Shown: positions 55,849-64,000 of the stretch, in pieces
Position numbering within the stretch: position 1 is the first letter of the stretch
How the letters are laid out: each line of letters starts with the position of its first letter
Assembly (NCBI GenBank): GCA_963699105.1
Contig: CAVOTI010000002.1
Coordinates: forward strand, 1-64,000
From: Bog-756 sp963699105
GTDB taxonomy: Bacteria > Actinomycetota > Acidimicrobiia > Acidimicrobiales > RAAP-2
Direction of reading: 5' to 3'
DNA: 64,000 bases
Made by a program: the position numbers and the translations under genes
Notes under the pieces: generated by a model
What the model was told of the DNA's origin: nothing
The model's input: the letters and a program-made list of their open reading frames with translations, nothing else
Database searches by the model: none

Positions 55849-57008
55849 TGGCCCATGCCGACACCCTGCGAACGCTGCAGGTCCTTGCCCTCGGTCTGGA
55901 GGGCGGGAGCCACCATCACCTCCGCCTTCTGGAACTCCTTGACGGTCTGGTACCCGCAGGTCGCCATGGCGGTGCGCAGCGCCCCGAACAGGTTCATCCG
56001 TCCGTCATTCTCGTGTGCCGGGCCGAGCAGGATCTCCTGGAGGGTCCCCCGGGTGGTGGTCTTCACCCTGGCCCCCCGGGGGAGGGTGGGGTGGAAGGTG
56101 GCCATCCCCCAGTGGTACCCGCGGGCCGGTGCCTCGACGGCCGAGGAGAGCGGCGAGCCGAGCATGACGGCGTCCGCTCCGCACGCCACCGCCTTGGCTA
56201 TGTCACCGCCCTTGGACATGCCGCCGTCGGCGATCACGTGGCAGTACACACCGGTCTCGTCGAGATGGCGCATCCGGGCCCCGGCCACATCGGCAATGGC
56301 CGTGGCCTGGGGAACACCGATCCCGAGCACCCCTCTGGTCGTACAGGCGTTGCCCGGCCCCACCCCGACCAGAACACCCACGGCGCCGGTCCGCATGAGG
56401 TGGAGACCAGCCTGGTAGGAGGCGCACCCGCCCACGATCACCGGGATCTCGAACTCGCGGATGAACCGCTTGAGATTGAGCGGCTCCGCAGTCTTGGAGA
56501 CGTGTTCGGCCGAGACCACCGTGCCCTGGATGACCAGGAGGTCGAGCTCGGCCGCCAGGAGGGCCGAGGCGAAGCGCTCGGTCTTCTGGGGGGTGACCGA
56601 GGCGGCGGTGGTGATGCCTGCCGCCTTCATCTCCTTGATCCGCTGGGTGACCAGCTCCAGCTGCACCGGCTCGGTGTACATCTGCTGCATGCGGGCGGTG
56701 GCCTTGTCGACCGGGAGCTCACGGATCTCGTCGAACAGCGGCAGCGGGTTCTCGTAACGGGTCCACAGGCCCTCGAGATTGAGGACCCCGAGGCCCCCGA
56801 GCCGACCGATCTCGATGGCGGTGGTCGGGCTCACGACGCCGTCCATGGCCGAGGCCATGAGTGGGAGCTCGAATCGGTAGGCATCGATCTCCCAGCTGAT
56901 GTCCACATCTTCGGGGTCCCGCGTCCGACGGCTCGGGACGATGGCGATGTCGTCGAGGCCGTAGGCCTTCCGACCCGATTTGAAGATGCCAATCTCTATC
57001 TCAGCCAC
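55845..57008 (-). CDS. guaB3: GuaB3-family IMP dehydrogenase-related protein
   Basis: A 387-residue TIM-barrel protein from GTG 57008 (GGAGG five bases upstream). The start motif EIEIGIFKSGRKAYGLDDIAIVPSRRTRD and the absence of CBS domains mark the GuaB3 group specific to actinobacteria and some relatives. The active-site Cys loop is GPGNACTTRGVLGIGVPQ and the phosphate site IADGGMSKGGDIAKAVACGADAVMLGSPL. Such proteins sit next to guaA and are thought to act on IMP or a related purine nucleotide; activity has been debated in some hosts. Confidence 0.93.
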   Translation of the reverse strand: MAEIEIGIFKSGRKAYGLDDIAIVPSRRTRDPEDVDISWEIDAYRFELPLMASAMDGVVSPTTAIEIGRLGGLGVLNLEGLWTRYENPLPLFDEIRELPVDKATARMQQMYTEPVQLELVTQRIKEMKAAGITTAASVTPQKTERFASALLAAELDLLVIQGTVVSAEHVSKTAEPLNLKRFIREFEIPVIVGGCASYQAGLHLMRTGAVGVLVGVGPGNACTTRGVLGIGVPQATAIADVAGARMRHLDETGVYCHVIADGGMSKGGDIAKAVACGADAVMLGSPLSSAVEAPARGYHWGMATFHPTLPRGARVKTTTRGTLQEILLGPAHENDGRMNLFGALRTAMATCGYQTVKEFQKAEVMVAPALQTEGKDLQRSQGVGMGH

Positions 57009-57188
57009 GTCGTCGTCCTCCGGACCCTGGTCGCAGTTCTCCGCACCTCCGATCGGCGGCACCCCCGACAGTGTGCGCACCGACTGGCCCCCACGATACC
57101 GCCTGGGGCACCGGGATCAGGTCCTCGTCCGGCCGGCGAGCCACAGCCGGTTCGAGGGCGTCATGACGCCCCGGAAGACGTGGGCAGA

Positions 57189-58064
57189 TCACGCCCCGAG
57201 GGACCAGGGGAGCTCCACCCCGAGGACGAGGCAGGCCAGCTCGGTGAGGACCCGTGCCGTGGCACCCCAGATGATCTCTCCGCCGGCGGTGTAGAACCAC
57301 ACCGGGAACTCGCCTCCCGGTCTCCCGTCCGCCCCCGGACGCTCGGGAATGGCCCACCACTCCTCCCGGAAGACGCCGTCGGCGACGAGCTCGGCCAGAG
57401 CCACGTCGAAGATCCGGGACACCTCGTCGGGCGCGGCCTCCGTACTCGGCCTGTCGGGCAGGGTCGCCACCACCGGGGTCATGAGGGTGTTGGAGGACAC
57501 GGTGGGCAGGGCGGACAGGTGGCCGACGATCGTCACCTGGTCGGGATCGAGCCTGACTTCCTCGTAGGCCTCACGGAGCGCGCCCGCGTCGATCGATTCG
57601 CCAGGGTCGAGCCGCCCACCCGGGAAGGCCACCTCCCCGCGGTGCGACCGCAACCGGCTGGACCGCACGGTGAGGAGGACCCGGGCCTCGCCTTCCTCCT
57701 CGAAGAGAGCCACCAGCACGGCGGCCGGATTCTGGTCGACGTCCACGCCCTCGAACGAGCGGATGAACTCGGAGAGGTGCTCGACAGATGCCGCCGCCAC
57801 GACCGTGCCGTCCACGGCCCGGGCTCCGGCTCCGGCTCCGGCCACAGCAGCACGGACCCGCTCGAGAGTGACCGAACGGCGGACGCTCGGATCGAGATCG
57901 ACCCACGGGGGCGGTCCGCCCGGGCGGTGGGAGGGTGGCCGGGGGACGACCTGGAGCCCGGTGAACTGCCTGGGCCGCAGGGACGGGCCGGGGTCGGCCT
58001 CGGGCTCGGGCTCGGATGGGCTGGATGGGCCGGACGGGCCGGGTGGAACAGGTTGCATTTGCAC
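57189..58064 (-). CDS. Nudix hydrolase, CoA pyrophosphatase-like
   Basis: A 291-residue protein with an N-terminal Pro-rich stretch of 60 residues and a Nudix domain. The Nudix box reads GGRLDPGESIDAGALREAYEEVRL, matching G-x5-E-x7-REU-x-EE. The preceding SSRLRSHRGEVAFPGG is typical of the NudL/CoA-diphosphatase group (UPF0035 signature). A C-terminal segment VWFYTAGGEIIWGATARVLTEL is also characteristic. It would cleave CoA or related nucleotide pyrophosphates. It lies 180 bases upstream of guaB3, same direction; the gap shows no gene. Confidence 0.88.
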   Translation of the reverse strand: MQMQPVPPGPSGPSSPSEPEPEADPGPSLRPRQFTGLQVVPRPPSHRPGGPPPWVDLDPSVRRSVTLERVRAAVAGAGAGARAVDGTVVAAASVEHLSEFIRSFEGVDVDQNPAAVLVALFEEEGEARVLLTVRSSRLRSHRGEVAFPGGRLDPGESIDAGALREAYEEVRLDPDQVTIVGHLSALPTVSSNTLMTPVVATLPDRPSTEAAPDEVSRIFDVALAELVADGVFREEWWAIPERPGADGRPGGEFPVWFYTAGGEIIWGATARVLTELACLVLGVELPWSLGA

Positions 58065-58172
58065 CCGAGACTAAGGCCCACACCGTCCGGTGCCCAACCG
58101 GCCCCGACGCGACTGTGGCCGGACCCGAAGGCCCGACCACAGTTAACGACGGTTGCGCCCGGTCGACGCGTC

Positions 58173-58200
58173 CGCCCGCCCCACCAGCGTGGGTCGGGCG
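58173..58200 (-). terminator. Candidate hairpin terminator after groEL
   Basis: Immediately after the groEL stop on the minus strand, CGCCCGACCCA pairs with TGGGGCGGGCG around a six-base loop CGCTGG. The stem has ten G-C or A-T pairs with one mismatch. No T-tract follows, as is usual for high-GC actinobacteria. Confidence 0.5.
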
Positions 58201-58204
58201 TTTG

Positions 58205-59865
<1,661 letters not shown>

Positions 59866-59866
<1 letters not shown>

Positions 59867-60159
59867 TACTTGCTCACCTTCGCCAGGACGTCACGGCTGG
59901 AGAGGATGAGGAGGTCCTCGCCGTCGGCGCTGATCTCCGTGCCCCCGTACTTGGAGTAGACGACGGTGTCGCCAACGGCGATGTCGAGAGGAATCAGGTC
60001 GCCGCTTGACTCGGCGCGACGGCCCGGGCCGACGGCCAGGACTTCGCCCTGCTGGGGCTTTTCTTTGGCGGTGTCGGGAATCACCAGGCCAGAAGCGGTG
60101 GTCTCTTCGGACTCACCGGGACGGACGACGATGCGGTCGTCAAGGGGATGCAGACTCAT
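59866..60159 (-). CDS. groES: Co-chaperonin GroES (10 kDa)
   Basis: A 97-residue lid protein from the ATG at 60159, which has GGAGG nine bases upstream; an earlier in-frame ATG at 60183 would overlap the operator and is rejected. Signature LHPLDDRIVVRPGESEETTASGLVIPDTAKEKPQQGEVLAVGPG with the mobile loop (ETTASGLVIPD). The ending YSKYGGTEISADGEDLLILSSRDVLA is typical. It caps GroEL, encoded directly downstream. Confidence 0.97.
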
Positions 60160-60184
60160 TGGTTCGGGCCTCCTGTGGCACACG

Positions 60185-60211
60185 TTAGCAGTCGAGCGTT
60201 GAGACTGCTAA
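60185..60211 (-). promoter_or_regulatory. CIRCE-like HrcA operator, compensated variant
   Basis: TTAGCAGTC (60185-60193), a nine-base spacer, and GACTGCTAA (60203-60211) form a perfect inverted repeat 26 bases upstream of the groES start. The classic CIRCE is TTAGCACTC-N9-GAGTGCTAA; here one C is changed to G in the left arm with the matching change on the right. Spacer length and position fit CIRCE, so HrcA-type heat-shock repression is likely. Confidence 0.8.
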
Positions 60212-60276
60212 TGCTAGCGATCTCCGAGGCGTTTGGCAACCGGCAAGTCCGAGTGCCAATCGGATGCCCCCAGGAA

Positions 60277-61317
60277 TCAGGATGCAGGCACCAGCCGGAG
60301 CGTGGGATCGGCTCCCAGAGTCAACGGACTAGCCCCACCGTACCTCAGGCGCCACCATCCCGCCGCCGCCACCATTGCCGCATTATCGGTGCACAGCGCC
60401 CGGGTGGGCAGGAAGGCCCCGATGCCGATGGCGGCACAGGCTTCCTCGACGGTCGAGCGGAGCAGGGAGTTGGCGGCGACCCCTCCGGCCAGGCACAGGG
60501 CGGCGGCGCCGACATCCTTGGCCGCCGCCACTGCCCGAGCGACCAGCACGTCCACCACGGCCTGGCGGAAGGAGGCGGCCACATCGGCCGTGTCGGCCTC
60601 GGGATGTTTGCGCACGGTGGTGACCACCGAGGTCTTGAGACCACTGAATGAGAAGTCGTAGGCGTCGCCCGGGGTGGACCTCGGAAAGGCGAACGCCGAG
60701 GGATCACCCTGATCGGCGATCCGGTCGATGGCCGGACCGCCCGGGTAGCCGAGGCCGAGGAACCGGGCCACCTTGTCGAAGGCCTCGCCGGCGGCATCGT
60801 CGATGGTCCCACCCATCAGCCGGTACCGACCGGGGCTCGTCACCTCGACCAGCAAGGTGTGGCCCCCTGATACCAGTAGCACCACCAGGGGCCATCCCAG
60901 GTCAGGCTGTTCCAGCAACGACGCGAAGAGATGGGCCTCGAGATGATTGACCCCGACCAGGGGAACGCCCCAGGCCAGCGAGAACGCCTTCGCCTCGGCC
61001 ACCCCCACCAGCAGCGATCCGATCAGGCCGGGACCGTAGGTGACGGCCACGGCGTCGATCCCCGTTCCCGACGGATCCGAACCGGCCCGTTCCAGGGCTT
61101 CGGCCACCACCGGAGTGAGCAATTCCACGTGGGCCCGGCCGGCCAGTTCGGGAACGACGCCCCCGTAGCGCGAGTGCAGGTCGATCTGGCTGCTCACCAC
61201 CGACGAGACGATGACCGAACCGCCGTCCACCACCGAAGCCGCCGTCTCGTCGCACGAGGTCTCGATGCCGAGCACCCGGTGGGCCTGGTGGATCGCTCCG
61301 GGTCCCTCGTCGGCCAT
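60277..61317 (-). CDS. tsaD: tRNA N6-threonylcarbamoyladenosine transferase TsaD
   Basis: A 346-residue enzyme that transfers threonylcarbamoyl to A37 of ANN-decoding tRNAs. The start of the fold is LGIETSCDETAASVV, the metal-binding histidines are in VNHLEAHLFASL, and VVLLVSGGHTLL, YPGGPAIDRIAD, YDFSFSGLKTSV and CLAGGVAANSLLR are signatures. The last metal aspartate lies in ALCTDNAAMVA. It lies downstream of rimI, tsaB and tsaE in the same direction, the usual actinobacterial order, but the MITE-like element lies between rimI and this gene. Confidence 0.97.
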   Translation of the reverse strand: MADEGPGAIHQAHRVLGIETSCDETAASVVDGGSVIVSSVVSSQIDLHSRYGGVVPELAGRAHVELLTPVVAEALERAGSDPSGTGIDAVAVTYGPGLIGSLLVGVAEAKAFSLAWGVPLVGVNHLEAHLFASLLEQPDLGWPLVVLLVSGGHTLLVEVTSPGRYRLMGGTIDDAAGEAFDKVARFLGLGYPGGPAIDRIADQGDPSAFAFPRSTPGDAYDFSFSGLKTSVVTTVRKHPEADTADVAASFRQAVVDVLVARAVAAAKDVGAAALCLAGGVAANSLLRSTVEEACAAIGIGAFLPTRALCTDNAAMVAAAGWWRLRYGGASPLTLGADPTLRLVPAS

Positions 61318-61637
61318 GCCCGGAGACTACCGAACAGGAGCGGGCGGCCGGTTTGGGTTGGTTCGCATTGGTGTGGGTTGCCTACCGGTAGTACGCCAAA
61401 CGGAAAACCAATTGGCCGGTAGGGCCAGAGCGGGGCGGGGCGGGGCGGGGCGGGGCGGGCCGGCGCGGGCGGGGCGGGCGGGGCGGGGCGGGCCAAGGGT
61501 CGAGGTGCCGGGCCAGGGCAGGCTGAGGTACCGGGTCGGGCAGGGTCGGGGAAAGGACGGCTGGGGACACCTCGGCCATTCGGTTTTCCATTTGGCGTAC
61601 GGATGGTATGTGGCGTCGGGCGCAAAGGAAGTCGGGC
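61318..61637. other. 320-base gap between rimI and tsaD holding a MITE-like element
   Basis: No coding region is credible here. The gap is filled by an inverted-repeat element (61391-61600) with a G-rich core, and a GT-rich flank at 61350-61380. Neighbouring genes of this operon otherwise overlap or lie close together, so the gap looks like an insertion. Confidence 0.7.
61391..61600. repeat. MITE-like element: 28-base terminal inverted repeats around GGGGC core
   Basis: The left arm (61391-61418) begins GTACGCCAAACGGAAAACC, and the right arm (61573-61600) is its inverted copy ending TTTTCCATTTGGCGTAC; they match at 25 of 28 positions. Between them lies about 155 bases of G-rich DNA, including at least five tandem GGGGC units around 61430-61460. 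No protein is encoded. The pattern suits a small non-autonomous transposable element, or an RNA hairpin with a G-quadruplex core. Confidence 0.7.
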
Positions 61638-62195
61638 TTACCGTCGGCTGATCACGTGGAGGTCCGGGGGCCGGGCAGCCTCGATCGCCGAGAGTCTGGC
61701 GTCATACGCTTCCGAGTCGATGTCCCGGGCCCACATCACCAGTGCGTCCTCGCCGGTCTCCGGGTAGTAATTCCGCCGCACCCCGACCGGGGCCAGGCCG
61801 AACCGGTTGTAGAGGGCGAGGGCCGGTTCGTTCCCGACCCGTACCTCCAGTGTGAGATGACGCGCCCCTCTCGACAGCCCGGTGCGGACCAGATCGGCCA
61901 GCACCACCGCCCCGAGGCCGCGGCCCTGCCACTCGGGATCGATGGCGATGTTGTTCACGTGGGACTCGTCGTCGATGAACATCTGGCCGCCGAAACCCAC
62001 GATCCGGCGTCCGACCCAGGCGGCCCGGTAGGCGCGTGACGTCCGCTGGGCCAGCTCTTCGACGAACAACCGGCGGGACCACGGCTGCGGGAACACGGCC
62101 TCCTCGATCCGGAGGACGCCCGACAGGTCACACGATCGCATGGGGGCGATGATGACCTCCACCGCTTCCTCCGACGGGTGCGGTTCCACCGTCAC
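61638..62195 (-). CDS. rimI: Ribosomal-protein-S18-alanine N-acetyltransferase-like GNAT protein
   Basis: A 185-residue GNAT protein starting at GTG 62195 (GTGA overlap with tsaB). Visible are MRSCDLSGVLRIEEAVFPQPWSRRLFVEEL, SHVNNIAIDPEWQGRGLGAVVLADLV with the acetyl-CoA loop Q-x-R-G-x-G, and LEVRVGNEPALALYNRFGLAPVGVRRNYY, the RimI signature. It acetylates the N-terminus of S18. The placing between tsaB and tsaD matches many bacteria. Confidence 0.93.
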   Translation of the reverse strand: MTVEPHPSEEAVEVIIAPMRSCDLSGVLRIEEAVFPQPWSRRLFVEELAQRTSRAYRAAWVGRRIVGFGGQMFIDDESHVNNIAIDPEWQGRGLGAVVLADLVRTGLSRGARHLTLEVRVGNEPALALYNRFGLAPVGVRRNYYPETGEDALVMWARDIDSEAYDARLSAIEAARPPDLHVISRR

Positions 62196-63028
62196 CCGGG
62201 CGTCGCCCCCTTGGATCCGACGGCCCGGGGCGCCCGTTGCTCCCAGTTGATCCGGGCGTCCGCCGCCCGCCGGTAGTCCGGTACGAGCTCAAGGGCGCTG
62301 AGCGGGCGTGCCCCCTCGGCCAACCGTCGGAGGGCGAGCCTTCCCTGGGTCAGGGGCGGCGGAGCCGACAGCTGTTCCGCCCACTGGAGATCGAGCGACG
62401 GATGGATGGAGAGCAGGTCTCGGTAACGGACGGCGCCGTCGCCCACGACCGTGATCTTTCCGGATCCGTCGCCCACCCCGACCAGCCACTCCACCAGTGC
62501 GTCCGGTCCGATCGGCTCGGGCCGGTCGTCCCGGGTGGCGCCAGGATCAGTCGGTGCAGCCGATCTCCGGTCGAATCGGTAGGCGGCGGCGAACACCTCT
62601 CCCCGGCGAGCGTCCACCACCGAGACCACGGTATCGACGCCGTCTTCGGCGGCCGAGGCGGCCGAGGCGGAGGGGGCGGCGGAGGTGGTGGAGGGGGCGG
62701 CCGACGCCAGCTCCTCGGCCAAGGCGGCGGCCAGGATGTCCAGGCTGCTGATGCCGACGATGCCGAGGCCCAGAGCCTGGGCCAAGGCCTTGGCCGTGGC
62801 CACACCCACACGCAGGCCGGTGAAAAGTCCGGGCCCGACGTCGACGGCGATGTGGTCGACGTCGGCGATCGTGCAGCCCGACACGGCGCAGACCTCCTCG
62901 ATGGCCGGGACGAGCAGCTCGGCGTGGGCCCTCCCCCCTTCGTGCACCCGCTCGGCCGAGGCGCCGTCGTTCCTGATCAGGGCGGCCCCCACCATGTCGG
63001 TCGCCGACTCGATGGCCAACAGCGTCAC
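62192..63028 (-). CDS. tsaB: TsaB, partner of TsaD in t6A synthesis
   Basis: About 278 residues from GTG 63028, where the chain starts VTLLAIESATD and the stop of tsaE overlaps as GTGA; an ATG at 63043 is the alternative. Motifs include HAELLVPAIEEV and AVDVGPGLFTGLRVGVATAKALAQAL, the usual ASKHA-type folds. An inserted Ala/Ser-rich stretch (SAAPSTTSAAPSASAAS) lies near residue 140. It is a non-catalytic dimer partner of TsaD. The coupling tsaE-tsaB-rimI is compact. Confidence 0.93.
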   Translation of the reverse strand: MTLLAIESATDMVGAALIRNDGASAERVHEGGRAHAELLVPAIEEVCAVSGCTIADVDHIAVDVGPGLFTGLRVGVATAKALAQALGLGIVGISSLDILAAALAEELASAAPSTTSAAPSASAASAAEDGVDTVVSVVDARRGEVFAAAYRFDRRSAAPTDPGATRDDRPEPIGPDALVEWLVGVGDGSGKITVVGDGAVRYRDLLSIHPSLDLQWAEQLSAPPPLTQGRLALRRLAEGARPLSALELVPDYRRAADARINWEQRAPRAVGSKGATPG

Positions 63029-63651
63029 TCGTCCGGCCGCCATGGGGCAAGGGCTTCGATCACGGCCCCCCACCGGCTCGTCCACGCCTCCCCTTCGGAG
63101 CTCACGGCGATGACCCGTTGGGACTCGGGGGCGTCAGCTCCGGGAGCCAACCGAACAGTCAGAGATCCCTCCCCGAGGACGGGCTCGGCCACGTCCCCCC
63201 ATTCGACGAGGGCGACGGCGTGGTCCTCGACCAGTTCGTCCAGGCCCAGGTCGACGATCTCGTTGAGGTGGTCGAGGCGGTAGACGTCGGCGTGGAGCAG
63301 GGTCCGGATCGGCTGGGGCGGTCTCGGCCGTTGGGAGGTTGCGGCGGCGGTCGAGTCGGCGCCGGGAGATCCGACCGGGCCGACCGGGTACTGGCGGACC
63401 AGGGTGAAGGTCGGACTGGTCACCGGCTCGGCAACGCCGAGGCCGGCCGCGAAACCCTGGGCGAACGTGGTCTTGCCGGCTCCCAGGTCTCCGGCCAGCA
63501 ATACCACGTCGCCGGGAAGGCACACGACAGCCAGGGCGGCGGCCAACCGCCGGGTCTCGTCGGCCCCGGTGGACCGGAGCTCCAACGAGCCGGGGGTGAG
63601 GCTGGCCGGGACCACGGTCGCGGCGGACTCGGGGCCGGTCACGAGCTCCAT
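63025..63651 (-). CDS. tsaE: TsaE ATPase for t6A synthesis
   Basis: A 208-residue P-loop protein with Walker A LLAGDLGAGKTTFAQGF, followed by VTSPTFTLVRQY and HADVYRLDHLNEIVDLGLDELVEDHAVALVEWGD, the family signature. The length is above the usual 150 because of an N-terminal extension and a loop (GSPGADSTAAATSQRPRP). The ATG at 63651 overlaps the upstream gene by 13 bases; a GTG at 63642 would give the GTGA overlap used elsewhere in this operon. It drives the TsaB-TsaD complex. Confidence 0.93.
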   Translation of the reverse strand: MELVTGPESAATVVPASLTPGSLELRSTGADETRRLAAALAVVCLPGDVVLLAGDLGAGKTTFAQGFAAGLGVAEPVTSPTFTLVRQYPVGPVGSPGADSTAAATSQRPRPPQPIRTLLHADVYRLDHLNEIVDLGLDELVEDHAVALVEWGDVAEPVLGEGSLTVRLAPGADAPESQRVIAVSSEGEAWTSRWGAVIEALAPWRPDE

Positions 63652-64000
63652 CCCAACAACTGCTTGGCCCGGATGAGGTCGGCCCGCATCTCGGCCACCA
63701 CCACCCCGCCCGAACGCAGAGCGGCCGCCGGGTGGTAGGTGGGCACGAGCTGCCGGTCACCCAGCGGATAGGATCTTCCCCGCACCTTGGTGATGCCGAG
63801 GTCGGTATCGAGCAGGAGTTTGGTGGCGAAGTTCCCGAGAGTCACCACCACCTTCGGGGCGATGGATCGGAGCTGGGCCTCGAGGTAGGGACGGCACGAG
63901 GCGATCTCTTCCGGCTTCGGATCCCGATTGTCCGGAGGCCGGCACTTGACGACATTGGCGATGTAGCAGCGCGAGCGATCGATCCCCAGCTCCTCGAGCA
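63639..64000 (-). CDS. udg: Type-4 uracil-DNA glycosylase, C-terminal part (cut by window edge)
   Basis: The visible 120 residues are LEELGIDRSRCYIANVVKCRPPDNRDP, EEIASCRPYLEAQLRSIAPKVVVTLGNFAT, and PLGDRQLVPTYHPAAALR. They match type-4 (family 4) iron-sulfur uracil-DNA glycosylases. Cys residues in RCYIANVVKC and ASCRPYL are those that hold the cluster, and the catalytic-site PTYHPAAAL motif is present. The enzyme removes uracil from DNA. The N-terminus lies beyond 64000. The stop overlaps tsaE. Confidence 0.9.
   Translation of the reverse strand, partial: LEELGIDRSRCYIANVVKCRPPDNRDPKPEEIASCRPYLEAQLRSIAPKVVVTLGNFATKLLLDTDLGITKVRGRSYPLGDRQLVPTYHPAAALRSGGVVVAEMRADLIRAKQLLGWSS

Noticed and set aside
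53827..56418. Very long plus-strand open frame opposite pcrA, guaA and guaB3
   Set aside because: It is antisense to three genes with complete catalytic motifs and has no domain of its own; high GC leaves the opposite strand free of stops.

Overview
The window is a high-GC actinobacterial chromosome segment. Two WhiB-family iron-sulfur regulators, a DivIVA-type polar protein, a GuaB3-type IMP dehydrogenase-like protein and the UbiA-DprE1-DprE2 arabinan-precursor genes place it in Actinomycetota. MreB and the overall gene set make Acidimicrobiia or a relative a reasonable inference, but not a proven one. Many housekeeping genes carry one or more single-base shifts, often in runs of G or C. These look more like uncorrected assembly indels than gene decay, so frame-broken genes are given here as single features spanning all their fragments.

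Bases 1-8458 look foreign or accessory and visibly less GC-rich. They hold a six-gene minus-strand run: an alpha/beta C-C hydrolase, a UbiX flavin prenyltransferase, a UbiD decarboxylase, a PhlG-like C-C hydrolase, a second hydrolase without its catalytic residues, and an MFS exporter. HxlR and TetR regulators sit upstream. The block ends at the 3' end of an initiator tRNA gene, a classic island position, and the gap holds an 11-base motif repeated as palindromes.

Bases 8600-21500 form a cell-envelope and proteolysis region: UPF0182 membrane protein, an unusual DivIVA protein with a C-terminus resembling phage Mu gpF, a PDZ/Lon-like protease, a HEAT-repeat protein, MreB, a trypsin-like PDZ protein lacking its catalytic triad, a zincin-like protein with a damaged metal site, and an intact HtrA protease. 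From 21.3 to 26.6 kb come two whiB genes, a formiminotransferase and a VWA/AAA-ATPase pair. The 26.9-32.2 kb stretch holds a three-gene succinate dehydrogenase operon, an SCP2-like protein and two glyoxalase-fold proteins, followed by an MptB-like mannosyltransferase, a cupin and a fatty-acid desaturase.

From 35.8 to 48.4 kb the minus strand carries central and one-carbon metabolism (purN, purH, folD, metF, icd, mdh, sucC, sucD and a B12-binding mutase subunit), interrupted by an IS30-family element at 43.7-44.9 kb. The plus-strand ubiA-dprE1-dprE2 operon (48.6-51.8 kb) makes the lipid-linked arabinose donor. The last part, all minus strand, contains pcrA, guaA and guaB3, a Nudix hydrolase, groES-groEL under a variant CIRCE operator, tsaD, a MITE-like inverted-repeat element, rimI, tsaB, tsaE and a truncated type-4 uracil-DNA glycosylase. 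Most tight gene pairs overlap by four bases (ATGA, GTGA or TTGA, and apparently one CTGA).
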